From contig CAVQJJ010000012.1 in the NCBI GenBank assembly GCA_963712835.1, forward strand, positions 62,001 to 126,000: a stretch of 64,000 nt of DNA, read 5' to 3'. Numbering within the stretch: the stretch's first letter is position 1; each line of letters opens with the position of its first letter. Below, in pieces: positions 38,033 to 46,279 of this stretch. The notes below the pieces were generated by a model. It made no database searches. It was not told where the DNA came from and saw only the letters and a list, made by a program, of their open reading frames with translations. Made by a program: the position numbers and the translations under genes. This DNA comes from DATARH01 sp963712835 (lineage in GTDB: Bacteria; Pseudomonadota; Alphaproteobacteria; ATCC43930; CGMCC-115725).

Positions 38033-39003
38033 GCCCCCTCGTCTCCATCATCATCCCCTGCAAAAACGCCGCGCTTTGGCTGGGCGAGACGATCCGGTCG
38101 TGCCTCGCTCAGACTTGGTCGAGCATTGAAATCATCGTGATCGACAACGGGTCGGATGACGATAGCGCGGCGATCGCCCGCGGCTTCGGCGACCGGGTCA
38201 CCCTCCTCGCCTGTGAGCGCCCCGGCGCGGCGGCGGCGCGCAATGTCGGCTTGGCGCGTGCCGGGGGAAAGTTCATCCAATTCCTCGACGCCGACGATCT
38301 GCTCGATCCCGACAAGATCGCCGTGCAGATGGCGCGGCTGGAAACGGCGCCGACGGGAACAATCGCCTCGGGCGCATGGTCCCGGTTTCGCGACGATCCG
38401 AGCGAGGCGCAATTTGTTGCCGAACCGGTGTGGCGCGATCTCGCTCCCGGTGACTTCCTGATCTCATCCTGGCTCGGCGGCGGAATGATGCCGAATTTCG
38501 CCTGGCTCGTGCCGCGCACCGTCATCGACCGCGCCGGCCCGTGGGACGAGACCCTGAGCCTGTTGGACGACGGCGAGTATTTTTGCCGTGTCGTGCTCGC
38601 TTCGTCGGGCATCGCATTTTGCGAGGGCGCACGCGGTTATTACCGGACAGGATCCGCCGCGACGCTGAGCCGCCGCCGCGACCGCGCGGCGCTCGAGTCG
38701 GCCTATCGCTCGACCGCTTTTTCATGCGACCGGCTGCTGGCGCTTCGCGAGCCTCGCGCTGGCGCGAAGAATGCCTGCGCGACCCTTTGGCAGCGCTTCA
38801 TTTACGATGCGTTCCCGCTGGCGCCCGATCTCGTCGTCCGCGCCGAGGCCCAGGTCACGGCGCTAGGCGGCAGCGATCTTCGGCCCGGCGGCGGGCCGAC
38901 GTTTCGTGCGCTGGCGCTCTGCTTCGGCTGGAAGGCGGCGCGCCGTTGCCAGAACGCGTGGCGCTCGCTTCGCCGCGCTTCCACCGGTCGGGTCACGCCG
39001 TGA
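38029..39003 (+). CDS. Glycosyltransferase family 2
   Basis: The 324-residue GT-A enzyme starts at GTG 38029 (GTGA overlap). It has the N-terminal SPLVSIIIPCKNAALWLGET, IEIIVIDNGSDDDS, RPGAAAARNVGLARAGGKF and the metal-binding FLDADDLLDPDKI (DxD). The later WDETLSLLDDGEYFCRVVLA supplies the ED-type base. It is an inverting transferase using a nucleotide sugar. It ends with another 4-bp GTGA overlap with the following gene. Confidence 0.88.
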   Translation: MSPLVSIIIPCKNAALWLGETIRSCLAQTWSSIEIIVIDNGSDDDSAAIARGFGDRVTLLACERPGAAAARNVGLARAGGKFIQFLDADDLLDPDKIAVQMARLETAPTGTIASGAWSRFRDDPSEAQFVAEPVWRDLAPGDFLISSWLGGGMMPNFAWLVPRTVIDRAGPWDETLSLLDDGEYFCRVVLASSGIAFCEGARGYYRTGSAATLSRRRDRAALESAYRSTAFSCDRLLALREPRAGAKNACATLWQRFIYDAFPLAPDLVVRAEAQVTALGGSDLRPGGGPTFRALALCFGWKAARRCQNAWRSLRRASTGRVTP

Positions 39004-40301
39004 CCAGACAGCAGGGCACGGTCGTGCTCTTGACCGGCAACAGCCTCTGCAACAACCCGCGCGCAGCCAAGTCGGCGGCGACGCTGACCCGCGCCGGCTA
39101 TCGCGTGAAAATCCTCGGCGCGTGGCTCGATCCCGGTGTCAAGGCGCGCGATCTGGCGCTACTCCCGGAACAGCGGTTCGAGTTCGTTCCGGTCCTCGAT
39201 CTCACCCAAGGCGACGCCGTCCACCGCTTCGCACAGCGAGCCAGCGGAAAGGCCGCGCAGTTCGCACATGATGTCGGCGTATGGGAGAGTCCGCGCCAAC
39301 TCGGCGCGGTCGCGCGACCTCTGCTTGCCGCTGCTCGGAATCATCCGGCGGATCTCTACCTCGCCCACTCGGAACCCGGGCTTTACGCAGCGCGCGCCCT
39401 GCTGGGCGACGGCCGCCAGGTCGGCGTCGATATTGAGGACTGGTTTTCCGAAGACCTGCTGCCGGAGGCTAGGCGCCACCGCCCACTGCGCCTGCTGCGT
39501 TCTCTTGAAGGCGATGTCTTGCGGCATGGCATGTGCTCGTGCTGCACGTCGGAGGCAATGGCCGACGCGCTTGCCGAGACCTATGCCTGTCGCCGGCCGA
39601 CGGTGATCTACAACGCCTTCCCCTGGTCGGATCGCGACGGCCTCGGCAATACCGCCACCGATCGTGTCGATCGCTCCTTGCCGTCGCTCTATTGGTTCTC
39701 GCAAACGCTGGGGCCGGGGCGCGGTATCGAGGATTTGCTCGCCGCGCTGCCTTTGATGGGCGCCGCTTGCGAAATCCACCTGCGCGGCGCCGGTGCGCCC
39801 GGCTTCGCCGACTGGATCGCGGCTCGGCTGTCTGAAGCGTGGCGGCATCGCGTATTCTTGCACGATCCTGTCGACAATGCCGCGCTGCTGCCGCGCATCG
39901 CCGAGCACGATATCGGCTTTGCCGGCGAGCTCACCTATTGTCGCAGCCGCGGCCTGACGGCTACCAACAAAATCCTGCATTACCTGCTGGGCGGCCTGGC
40001 AGTCTTCGCCAGCGACACCGAAGGCCAGCAGGAAGTCGCCCGTCTGGCGCCTGGCGCGGTGCAGCTCTTCCGCGCGGGTGATCCGCGGGATCTGGCCTGC
40101 CGGCTCGATGCGCTGGTCGCCTCGCTCACCCGGCGCGAGAGCATGCGGCGAGCGGCGCTGCAAGCAGCACGGGATGCGTTCTGCTGGGAGCGGCAAGAGG
40201 CAAAGCTTCTAGACACGGTCGCCCGCGCGCTCCGCGCCGACCGATGCGAACCCGTTATGGCGCCATCCCGCACGGCGGGTTTCGCCGCCTCGGTCGAGTG
40301 A
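39000..40301 (+). CDS. Glycosyltransferase (family 4-like)
   Basis: The 433-residue GT-B protein starts at GTG 39000. The N-domain has TGNSLCNNPRAAKSAATLTR, LYLAHSEPGLYAARALLG and GVDIEDWFSEDLLPEAR, and CCTSEAMADALAETY marks the hinge. The C-domain has LYWFSQTLGPGRGIEDLLAAL and ATNKILHYLLGGLAVFASDT. The pattern is that of GT4-type capsule transferases with a conserved IEDWFSED segment. The sugar is unknown. The gene is coupled to the preceding GT2 by a GTGA overlap. Confidence 0.75.
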   Translation: MTRQQGTVVLLTGNSLCNNPRAAKSAATLTRAGYRVKILGAWLDPGVKARDLALLPEQRFEFVPVLDLTQGDAVHRFAQRASGKAAQFAHDVGVWESPRQLGAVARPLLAAARNHPADLYLAHSEPGLYAARALLGDGRQVGVDIEDWFSEDLLPEARRHRPLRLLRSLEGDVLRHGMCSCCTSEAMADALAETYACRRPTVIYNAFPWSDRDGLGNTATDRVDRSLPSLYWFSQTLGPGRGIEDLLAALPLMGAACEIHLRGAGAPGFADWIAARLSEAWRHRVFLHDPVDNAALLPRIAEHDIGFAGELTYCRSRGLTATNKILHYLLGGLAVFASDTEGQQEVARLAPGAVQLFRAGDPRDLACRLDALVASLTRRESMRRAALQAARDAFCWERQEAKLLDTVARALRADRCEPVMAPSRTAGFAASVE

Positions 40302-40319
40302 GCCTCGGATAGGCCGGCC

Positions 40320-41648
40320 ATGCTGCGAGTTCTAATTGTCAGCCCCAATTTTCCGCCGATCAATGCGCCGGATGTTCACCGCGTCCGCACCGCGTTGCCG
40401 CATTTCGCCGCGTCCGGCTGGGAACCGACGGTGCTTTGTGTCGATCCCGCAGGCTGCGACGGACCGCTCGACCCATCGCTCGCCGACTCGCTGCCCGACG
40501 GGCTGCGAATCATCCGGGTGATGGCGTGGGACGAAACCGCGTGCCGGCGGTTCGGTTTCGGCCAGCTCGCCTACCGCAGCCTCATCCCGCTTTATCGCGC
40601 GGGCCTCCGCCTGCTGCGGCGGGAGCACTACGATGTCGTCTATTTTTCGACGACCGTGTTTTTGAGTTTCGCGTTGGGGCGGTTGTGGAAGGGGCGTTTC
40701 GGATGTCGGGTCGTCTATGATTTCCACGACCCCTGGTACAGCGACGACATCCCCTATACCCGTGACAATGCGCCCGGCGGCTGGTGGAAATATCGCATCG
40801 ACCGAGGTCTCGCGCGCTGCCTGGAGCGTTTCGCGCTGGCTGCGGCAGATCATGTCATCGTCGTCTCGCCGGCCTATGTCGACATGCTCACTTACCGTTA
40901 TCCACGGCTCTCGCCTTCCATGTTCACGGTGCTGCCGTTTCCGGTGACATCGCACGACTACGCGCTGGCGCCGCGTCCTACTCCCTCACCCGACGCGCCA
41001 CGGGGGCACCGTTGGGTCTCGGTCGGCGCCTACACGCCGACAATGCAGCCGGTGCTGGAGGCCTTGTTCGACGCCTTGGCCGCGCTCTTGGAGCGGACGC
41101 CGGAGGCGGCCGGCGCGCTCGATCTGCGCTTTGTCGGCACCGACTACGCCCCCGTCGTGCGCAAGCGGGTCGAGCCCCAGGCAACGGCGCGCGGGCTTGG
41201 CGCCATCGTCAGGGAGATGCCGGACCGCGTCCCCTATTTCGAGGCACTCGGACTCTTCACGGCCAGCGATGCAATCCTCATGCTCGGTTCGACCCAGGCC
41301 GGCTATACCGCCTCGAAGCTGCTCACCTGCGTCGCCTCGCACCGGCCGATCCTCGCGTTGTTCCACCGAAACAGCCTCGTCAGCGACCTCGCCGCGCGCT
41401 TCCCCAATATCTTCCTCGCGACATTCGACAAGTCTCCCGCCGAGCCGCAATTCCGCACCCGCATCGCGGCCGGCGTCGACTGGCTCCTGAGCCGGCCGCA
41501 ATTCGACGCCGGCGCCATCGACGTCGCGCTAAGCCCATGGTCGGCCGAGGCGCTGACACGCCGGCAATGCGCGATTTTCGACGGCTTGCTGCAACCGGCG
41601 GCGCAAGGCGAACCGCGCGCGGAGGCGCACCCGGGCGCAGCGCAATGA
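40320..41648 (+). CDS. Glycosyltransferase (family 4-like)
   Basis: The 442-residue GT-B protein begins MLRVLIVSPNFPPINAPDVH. It contains VVYDFHDPWYSDDIPYTRD (acceptor-domain loop), HVIVVSPAYVDMLTYRYP (hinge), HRWVSVGAYTPTMQPVLEA and DAILMLGSTQAGYTASKLL (donor domain). It is probably a cytoplasmic repeat-unit transferase. Its stop overlaps the next gene's ATG by 4 bp. Confidence 0.78.
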   Translation: MLRVLIVSPNFPPINAPDVHRVRTALPHFAASGWEPTVLCVDPAGCDGPLDPSLADSLPDGLRIIRVMAWDETACRRFGFGQLAYRSLIPLYRAGLRLLRREHYDVVYFSTTVFLSFALGRLWKGRFGCRVVYDFHDPWYSDDIPYTRDNAPGGWWKYRIDRGLARCLERFALAAADHVIVVSPAYVDMLTYRYPRLSPSMFTVLPFPVTSHDYALAPRPTPSPDAPRGHRWVSVGAYTPTMQPVLEALFDALAALLERTPEAAGALDLRFVGTDYAPVVRKRVEPQATARGLGAIVREMPDRVPYFEALGLFTASDAILMLGSTQAGYTASKLLTCVASHRPILALFHRNSLVSDLAARFPNIFLATFDKSPAEPQFRTRIAAGVDWLLSRPQFDAGAIDVALSPWSAEALTRRQCAIFDGLLQPAAQGEPRAEAHPGAAQ

Positions 41649-42865
41649 GCGGCGCGCCGCATCGGCTCGCCGTCGTCGTCTCGCACCCGATCCAGTACTT
41701 CGCGCCGCTCCATCAGCGCCTCGCGCAACGCGATGACATCGAATTCAAGGTCTTCTTCACTTGGCACTCCGGCGAAGAGCCAATTCACGATCGCGGCTTC
41801 GCGCAGAATCTCGCCTGGGACATTCCGCTGACCTCCGGCTATTGCCACGAGCTCGTTCCCAATACGGCTGCCGATCCCGGCACGCACCGCTTCGTCGGTT
41901 TGCGCAACCCGAGCCTCATCGACCGCGTGACCGCGTGGCGGCCTGATACCGTCATCGTTCACGGCTGGGCTTGGCGATCGCATCTTCGGGCGCTACGCGA
42001 CTTGCCGGCCCGAGGCATTTGCACATTGCTACGCGGCGATTCGCACCTCCTCAACGAAGCCCGGCGCGGCCTGCGTTGGCGCGCGAAACAGGCGCTGCTG
42101 ACGCGCATCTTCCGCTGGCCCAACGGTTTCCTCGTCACCGGCGCGGCGAACCGCGCCTATTACGAAACCTTCGGCGTGCCGGCCGCGCGGCTGCATCTGT
42201 GTCCGCATTCCATCGATGTGGCGCGCTTTGCCGAGCCGGCGGCAGCGCTGGAGGCCGAGGCGGAGCGCTGGCGGCACGAGCTTGGCATCGCCGACGACCG
42301 CGTCGTGGTTCTCTATGCCGGGAAGTTCGAACCCGGCAAACGTCCGGTGGAGCTCGCACGCGCCGTGCTCGCCCTCGACCGCCTCGACGTAATGGTCCTT
42401 TTTGCCGGCGGCGGGGAGTTGCAGGGCGACATCGAAACGATCGCAGCCGCACACCCCGATCGCGTGCGAGTGCTGCCGTTCCAAAATCAGACGCGAATGC
42501 CCGTTGTCTATCGCCTCGGAGATGTCTTTGTGCTCCCCTCTGCAGGCGAGAGCTGGGGGCTGGCGGTAAACGAGGCGCTCGCCGCATCGCGCCCGGTTCT
42601 GGTCAGCGATCGCGTGGGCTGCGCTACAGACGTCGTCACTCCGGATTGCGGCCGCGTTTTTCCCGTTGATGATCTCTCGGCGTTGAGACGCGCATTGGGT
42701 GAGATGACCGGCGACCGGGCTCGCCTCGCTGCGCGGCGCCGCGCAGCGGCCGAGCAGGGCCGCCGCTTTGACATCGCCGCTACCGAAGCCGCGCTGATGA
42801 CGGTAATCTGCCGCGCGCCGGCGATCCGGCAAAAGATGCCTCTTCCGGCACAAGGCGCGTTCTGA
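41645..42865 (+). CDS. Glycosyltransferase family 4
   Basis: The 406-residue GT-B enzyme has an N-domain beginning LAVVVSHPIQYFAPLHQRL, with TLLRGDSHLLNEARRG. The donor domain has VVVLYAGKFEPGKRPVELA, LFAGGGELQGDIE and PSAGESWGLAVNEALAASRP, giving a clear E-x7-E motif. It is a retaining transferase for polysaccharide assembly. ATG 41645 overlaps the preceding stop, and its own stop overlaps the next ATG (TGATG). Confidence 0.88.
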   Translation: MSGAPHRLAVVVSHPIQYFAPLHQRLAQRDDIEFKVFFTWHSGEEPIHDRGFAQNLAWDIPLTSGYCHELVPNTAADPGTHRFVGLRNPSLIDRVTAWRPDTVIVHGWAWRSHLRALRDLPARGICTLLRGDSHLLNEARRGLRWRAKQALLTRIFRWPNGFLVTGAANRAYYETFGVPAARLHLCPHSIDVARFAEPAAALEAEAERWRHELGIADDRVVVLYAGKFEPGKRPVELARAVLALDRLDVMVLFAGGGELQGDIETIAAAHPDRVRVLPFQNQTRMPVVYRLGDVFVLPSAGESWGLAVNEALAASRPVLVSDRVGCATDVVTPDCGRVFPVDDLSALRRALGEMTGDRARLAARRRAAAEQGRRFDIAATEAALMTVICRAPAIRQKMPLPAQGAF

Positions 42866-44310
42866 TGGCGGACGGCGCGACGCGACCCCCTTCGCAGCTT
42901 GTCGATTTCCAGATCGTCGCGATCGGCCTCATCGTCGCCACCGGGCTGGCATACGATCCGCTGCCCTATCTATGCGTCGTCATCCCGGCGCTTCTGCCGC
43001 TTTATCTTTGGCTAAAGGCCCGCGCGCCCGGTCTTCCGACCCTGCCGCTCATCGGTGCTCTGTCGATCATCTATTACGCGGTCCCGGTGTTGCGTGGCCA
43101 ATTGCCGGACCAGGATCCCGGAGAACTTCTCTACGCCACCATGACCGTCGGCGCCTTTCTCGCCAGCGCGACGATCATGTACGCGCCTTTCTTGCGACTG
43201 GCTCGCCGGCGTCAGCGCCGCAACGATCTGGCGGGCATCGCTGAACCGCTGACCGTCGAACTCGCCTTTATCGGTCTTGCCGTCGGAATCGCATTCTACG
43301 CGGCCAGCTTTGCCGGCTGGCTGGAGTGGCTCGGGAGCTTTGCCGGGGTAGTCCGCGCCGTGACGCTGACCTTCGGCTCGATCGGCTGCTATCTCGTCGG
43401 CAATGCGCGCGCCCGCAATCTTTTGCGGGGCGAGCCCTGGGTAGCGGCGCTGCTTTGCCTGGCCGCGCTCACCATGCTGTCGATTAACGGGTTGCTGCTG
43501 GTCGGCGGGGCGGTCAATCTCCTTGCCGCGATCCTCGGTTACGTCGTCGGTGCGCGGCGCATTCCATGGATCACGCTGGCGGTGGTTTTTACCCTGATCA
43601 GTGTCTTCCAGGCTGGCAAGTTCGATATCCGGGCGGAACGCGCGGATGAGAGCGCCGCGGTTAGCCTCACGGCGCTGCCGGGGACCATTATCGAATGGTT
43701 TGTCGATGGGATCGACGCGCTGTGGTCGGGCGCGAACGAGATCGACGCGCTGGAGCGCGCATCGCTGCTCTGGGTGGTTATTCGCGTGGAAGAGGCAACA
43801 CCCGATTTCGTGCCGTATCTCGACGGCGAAACCTACGCGCTGCTGCCGCAGATCGTCCTGCCGCGCTTTGTCGACGAGGACAAGATAAAGAGTCAAGCTG
43901 GGCTCAACCTGCTGGCCGTCCATTACGGATTTCAGGTCGCCGACGCGACCGATCGGACGACCATCGGCTTTGGTCTGGTCGCCGAGGCCTATGCCAATTT
44001 CGGCTTTGTCGGCGTCCTCGCCATCGGCGCGCTGTTCGGCGTGTTGTGCGGAGCAATCACTTGGTTTGGCGCTGGCGCGTCGGCGATCTCGTTGCCCATG
44101 CTCATCTCGATCGCGGCGACGTCGGTGTTGCTCAACGTCGAGGCCGATTTTTCGTATCTCATCGTCACCATGGGGCAGGCTGTAGCGGGGGTCGTTATCG
44201 CGGCGGTGGTAGCGCCGTTAATCAAAATGCTGTTGCCGGCGCGCTCTGGGGCTTTCCTGCCGCCCGCCGCCCGCCGGGGCGTTGCTTTTATCGACCGAAA
44301 CGTCCGGTGA
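42865..44310 (+). CDS. Polytopic membrane protein, possible second polysaccharide polymerase
   Basis: The 481-residue protein has about 11-12 hydrophobic segments and one large polar loop (about 255-350: KFDIRAERADESAAV ... PYLDGETYALLPQIVLPRFVDED) facing the periplasm. That topology and the late motif IGFGLVAEAYANFGFVGVL are seen in oligosaccharide repeat-unit polymerases (Wzy-like) of O-antigen clusters. No Wzy_C signature is present, in contrast with the gene at 16048. The island would then have two polymerase- or ligase-like proteins. A flippase seems less likely because helix number and loop size do not fit Wzx. Confidence 0.6.
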   Translation: MADGATRPPSQLVDFQIVAIGLIVATGLAYDPLPYLCVVIPALLPLYLWLKARAPGLPTLPLIGALSIIYYAVPVLRGQLPDQDPGELLYATMTVGAFLASATIMYAPFLRLARRRQRRNDLAGIAEPLTVELAFIGLAVGIAFYAASFAGWLEWLGSFAGVVRAVTLTFGSIGCYLVGNARARNLLRGEPWVAALLCLAALTMLSINGLLLVGGAVNLLAAILGYVVGARRIPWITLAVVFTLISVFQAGKFDIRAERADESAAVSLTALPGTIIEWFVDGIDALWSGANEIDALERASLLWVVIRVEEATPDFVPYLDGETYALLPQIVLPRFVDEDKIKSQAGLNLLAVHYGFQVADATDRTTIGFGLVAEAYANFGFVGVLAIGALFGVLCGAITWFGAGASAISLPMLISIAATSVLLNVEADFSYLIVTMGQAVAGVVIAAVVAPLIKMLLPARSGAFLPPAARRGVAFIDRNVR

Positions 44311-44324
44311 CTGCCGGCCGACGC

Positions 44325-45500
44325 ATGCGGCTCATCCACGTCACCCCGACCTATCTGCCTGCGCTGCGCTACGGCGGGCCGATTGTCGCGGTGCACGGGC
44401 TCTGTGCGGCGCTGGCGGCCCGCGGCCACGAGGTCGAGGTCTTCACGACCAGCATTGACGGGCCGCGCGATAGCGTCGTACCGCACGACCGCCCGGTGAT
44501 GATCCACGGCGTCAAAATTCGCTATTTCCGCTCGCCGCTGTTGCGCCGTCTCTCCTGGGCGCCGGGTCTCGCGGCCGCTCTGCGGGCAGAGATCGGCGCC
44601 GCCGACATCGTGCATCTGCATTCGGTTTTCCTGTGGCCGACCGCAGTCGCCGCCCGCCTTGCCCGACGGCGCGGTGTTCCTTACCTGGTTTCCCCGCGCG
44701 GCATGCTGGTGCAGGCGCTGATCGAGCGCCGCCACCTCTTCCTGAAACGGCTGTGGCTCGCCTTGATCGAGCGGCGAAACCTCGAGGCGGCCGCGGCAAT
44801 TCACGTGACCTCGCGGATCGAAGCCGCCGAGCTGGACAAATTCGGAATGCGCCTGCCCCGGATCGCGGCGATCCCCAACGGCGTCGCCGATTTGGACGCC
44901 GTCACCGCTAGCGATCCCGCCGGCGATATCGCCGGCCTGGCCGAGCTACACCCCCTGATGTTGTCGTTCGGCCGGCTGTCATGGGTGAAGCGGCTCGATC
45001 GCCTAATCGAGGCATTCGCCCGCACCAAACGCGGTAATCTGGCGATTGTGGGCACCGACGATGAAGGGCTCGCGCCGCAGCTCCGCGCCGCCGCCGAGCG
45101 GCTGGGGGTTGCCCGCCGCGTTCATCTGGTGCCGCGCACCGTGACCGGCGCCGACAAAGAATTCGTCTTCGGGGCCGCAAGCGGCGTCGTGCTCGCCTCG
45201 CTATCGGAAAGTTTTGGCAATGTCGGCATCGAGGCGATGCAGCGCGGCCTGCCCGTTATCGCGACGCCGGGCACCGGGATTTCCGAGCTGCTCCGCGAGT
45301 TCGGTGGCGGGCTTGTCGTCGAGCCCGAGCCGGCAGCGCTCGGCGAAGCCATCGACCGCATCGTCAATGACGCGGCGCTCGCGGCGCGGCTTGGCGAGGC
45401 CGGAAAAAATTTCGCCCGCGAGCATTGCCGCTGGGCCGATGTCGCCGAGCGCATGGAGGCGCTCTACCGCTCGCTGCTCGATGCGCGCGGCGCGACATAA
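44325..45500 (+). CDS. Glycosyltransferase family 4
   Basis: The 391-residue GT-B enzyme begins MRLIHVTPTYLPALRYGGP. It has IVHLHSVFLWPTAVAARLA, SPRGMLVQALIERR, AIPNGVADLDAV (hinge), LSFGRLSWVKRLDRLIEAF and LASLSESFGNVGIEAMQRGLP with the E-x7-E motif. Start choice: ATG 44325, although GTG 44307 would give the 4-bp GTGA overlap seen repeatedly in this operon and six extra residues. The segment VHLHSVFLWP is typical of colanic-acid-type transferases. Confidence 0.87.
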   Translation: MRLIHVTPTYLPALRYGGPIVAVHGLCAALAARGHEVEVFTTSIDGPRDSVVPHDRPVMIHGVKIRYFRSPLLRRLSWAPGLAAALRAEIGAADIVHLHSVFLWPTAVAARLARRRGVPYLVSPRGMLVQALIERRHLFLKRLWLALIERRNLEAAAAIHVTSRIEAAELDKFGMRLPRIAAIPNGVADLDAVTASDPAGDIAGLAELHPLMLSFGRLSWVKRLDRLIEAFARTKRGNLAIVGTDDEGLAPQLRAAAERLGVARRVHLVPRTVTGADKEFVFGAASGVVLASLSESFGNVGIEAMQRGLPVIATPGTGISELLREFGGGLVVEPEPAALGEAIDRIVNDAALAARLGEAGKNFAREHCRWADVAERMEALYRSLLDARGAT

Positions 45501-45508
45501 CCGGCGGC

Positions 45509-46279
45509 ATGCTCGCTCGGATCACGCCGCTCATCATCACCCACAACGAGGCGCCCAACATCGCGCGCACTCTCGCCGCGCTCGACTGGGCGCGCCGCAT
45601 CGTGGTCGTCGATAGTGGGAGCACCGACGGCACGCTCGACATCCTCGCTCGTTTCCCGCAGGTCGAGGTCGCGCATCGGCCGTTCGACAATTTCGCCGGG
45701 CAATGCAATTTCGGGCTGACGCTTATCGGCACCCCCTGGATGCTCTCGCTCGACGCCGACTATCTCTTGACGCCGGAACTGACCGCAGAGCTCGTAGAAC
45801 TTGATCCTGGCGCGAACACAATGGGTTATCGCGTGAACTTCATCTATTGCGTTCACGGGCGGGCGCTGCGCGGCTCGCTTTACCCGCCGCGCGTGGTGCT
45901 CTTCCGGGTCGGCGCGGCGAAATACGGCCAGACGGGACACGCCCATCACCTCGAGATTGCCGGCCCGGTCAAGGAACTGCGCGGGCGCATTCGTCACGAC
46001 GACCGCAAGGAGCTGTCGCGCTGGCTCGCCTCCCAGCGTACCTATGCCGCGCAGGAGGCCGACTATCTGTTAACCGCTGGCCCCTTGAACCGGATAGACC
46101 GGCTGCGCCGCATGGCGTGGCCGGCGCCGCTGCTCGTGTTGTTCTACGTTCTCTTCGTGAAGCGCTGCATTCTCGACGGATGGCCCGGCTGGTATTACGC
46201 GCTGCAGCGGCTCATCGCCGAGGCGTTGCTCGCCGTCGAGATCATCAACCGCCAGCGGCGCGCCGACGGCCACCGGTGA
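45509..46279 (+). CDS. Glycosyltransferase family 2 (WaaE/KdtX-like)
   Basis: The 256-residue GT-A enzyme has TPLIITHNEAPNIARTLAAL, RIVVVDSGSTDGTLDI, DNFAGQCNFGL and the metal motif MLSLDADYLL. The pattern THNE ... DSGSTDGT ... N-x-G is that of the WaaE branch of GT2. Hydrophobic residues at about 205-225 (APLLVLFYVLFVKRCIL) suggest membrane association, as in related enzymes. Its stop overlaps the carbamoyltransferase start (GTGA). Confidence 0.87.
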   Translation: MLARITPLIITHNEAPNIARTLAALDWARRIVVVDSGSTDGTLDILARFPQVEVAHRPFDNFAGQCNFGLTLIGTPWMLSLDADYLLTPELTAELVELDPGANTMGYRVNFIYCVHGRALRGSLYPPRVVLFRVGAAKYGQTGHAHHLEIAGPVKELRGRIRHDDRKELSRWLASQRTYAAQEADYLLTAGPLNRIDRLRRMAWPAPLLVLFYVLFVKRCILDGWPGWYYALQRLIAEALLAVEIINRQRRADGHR

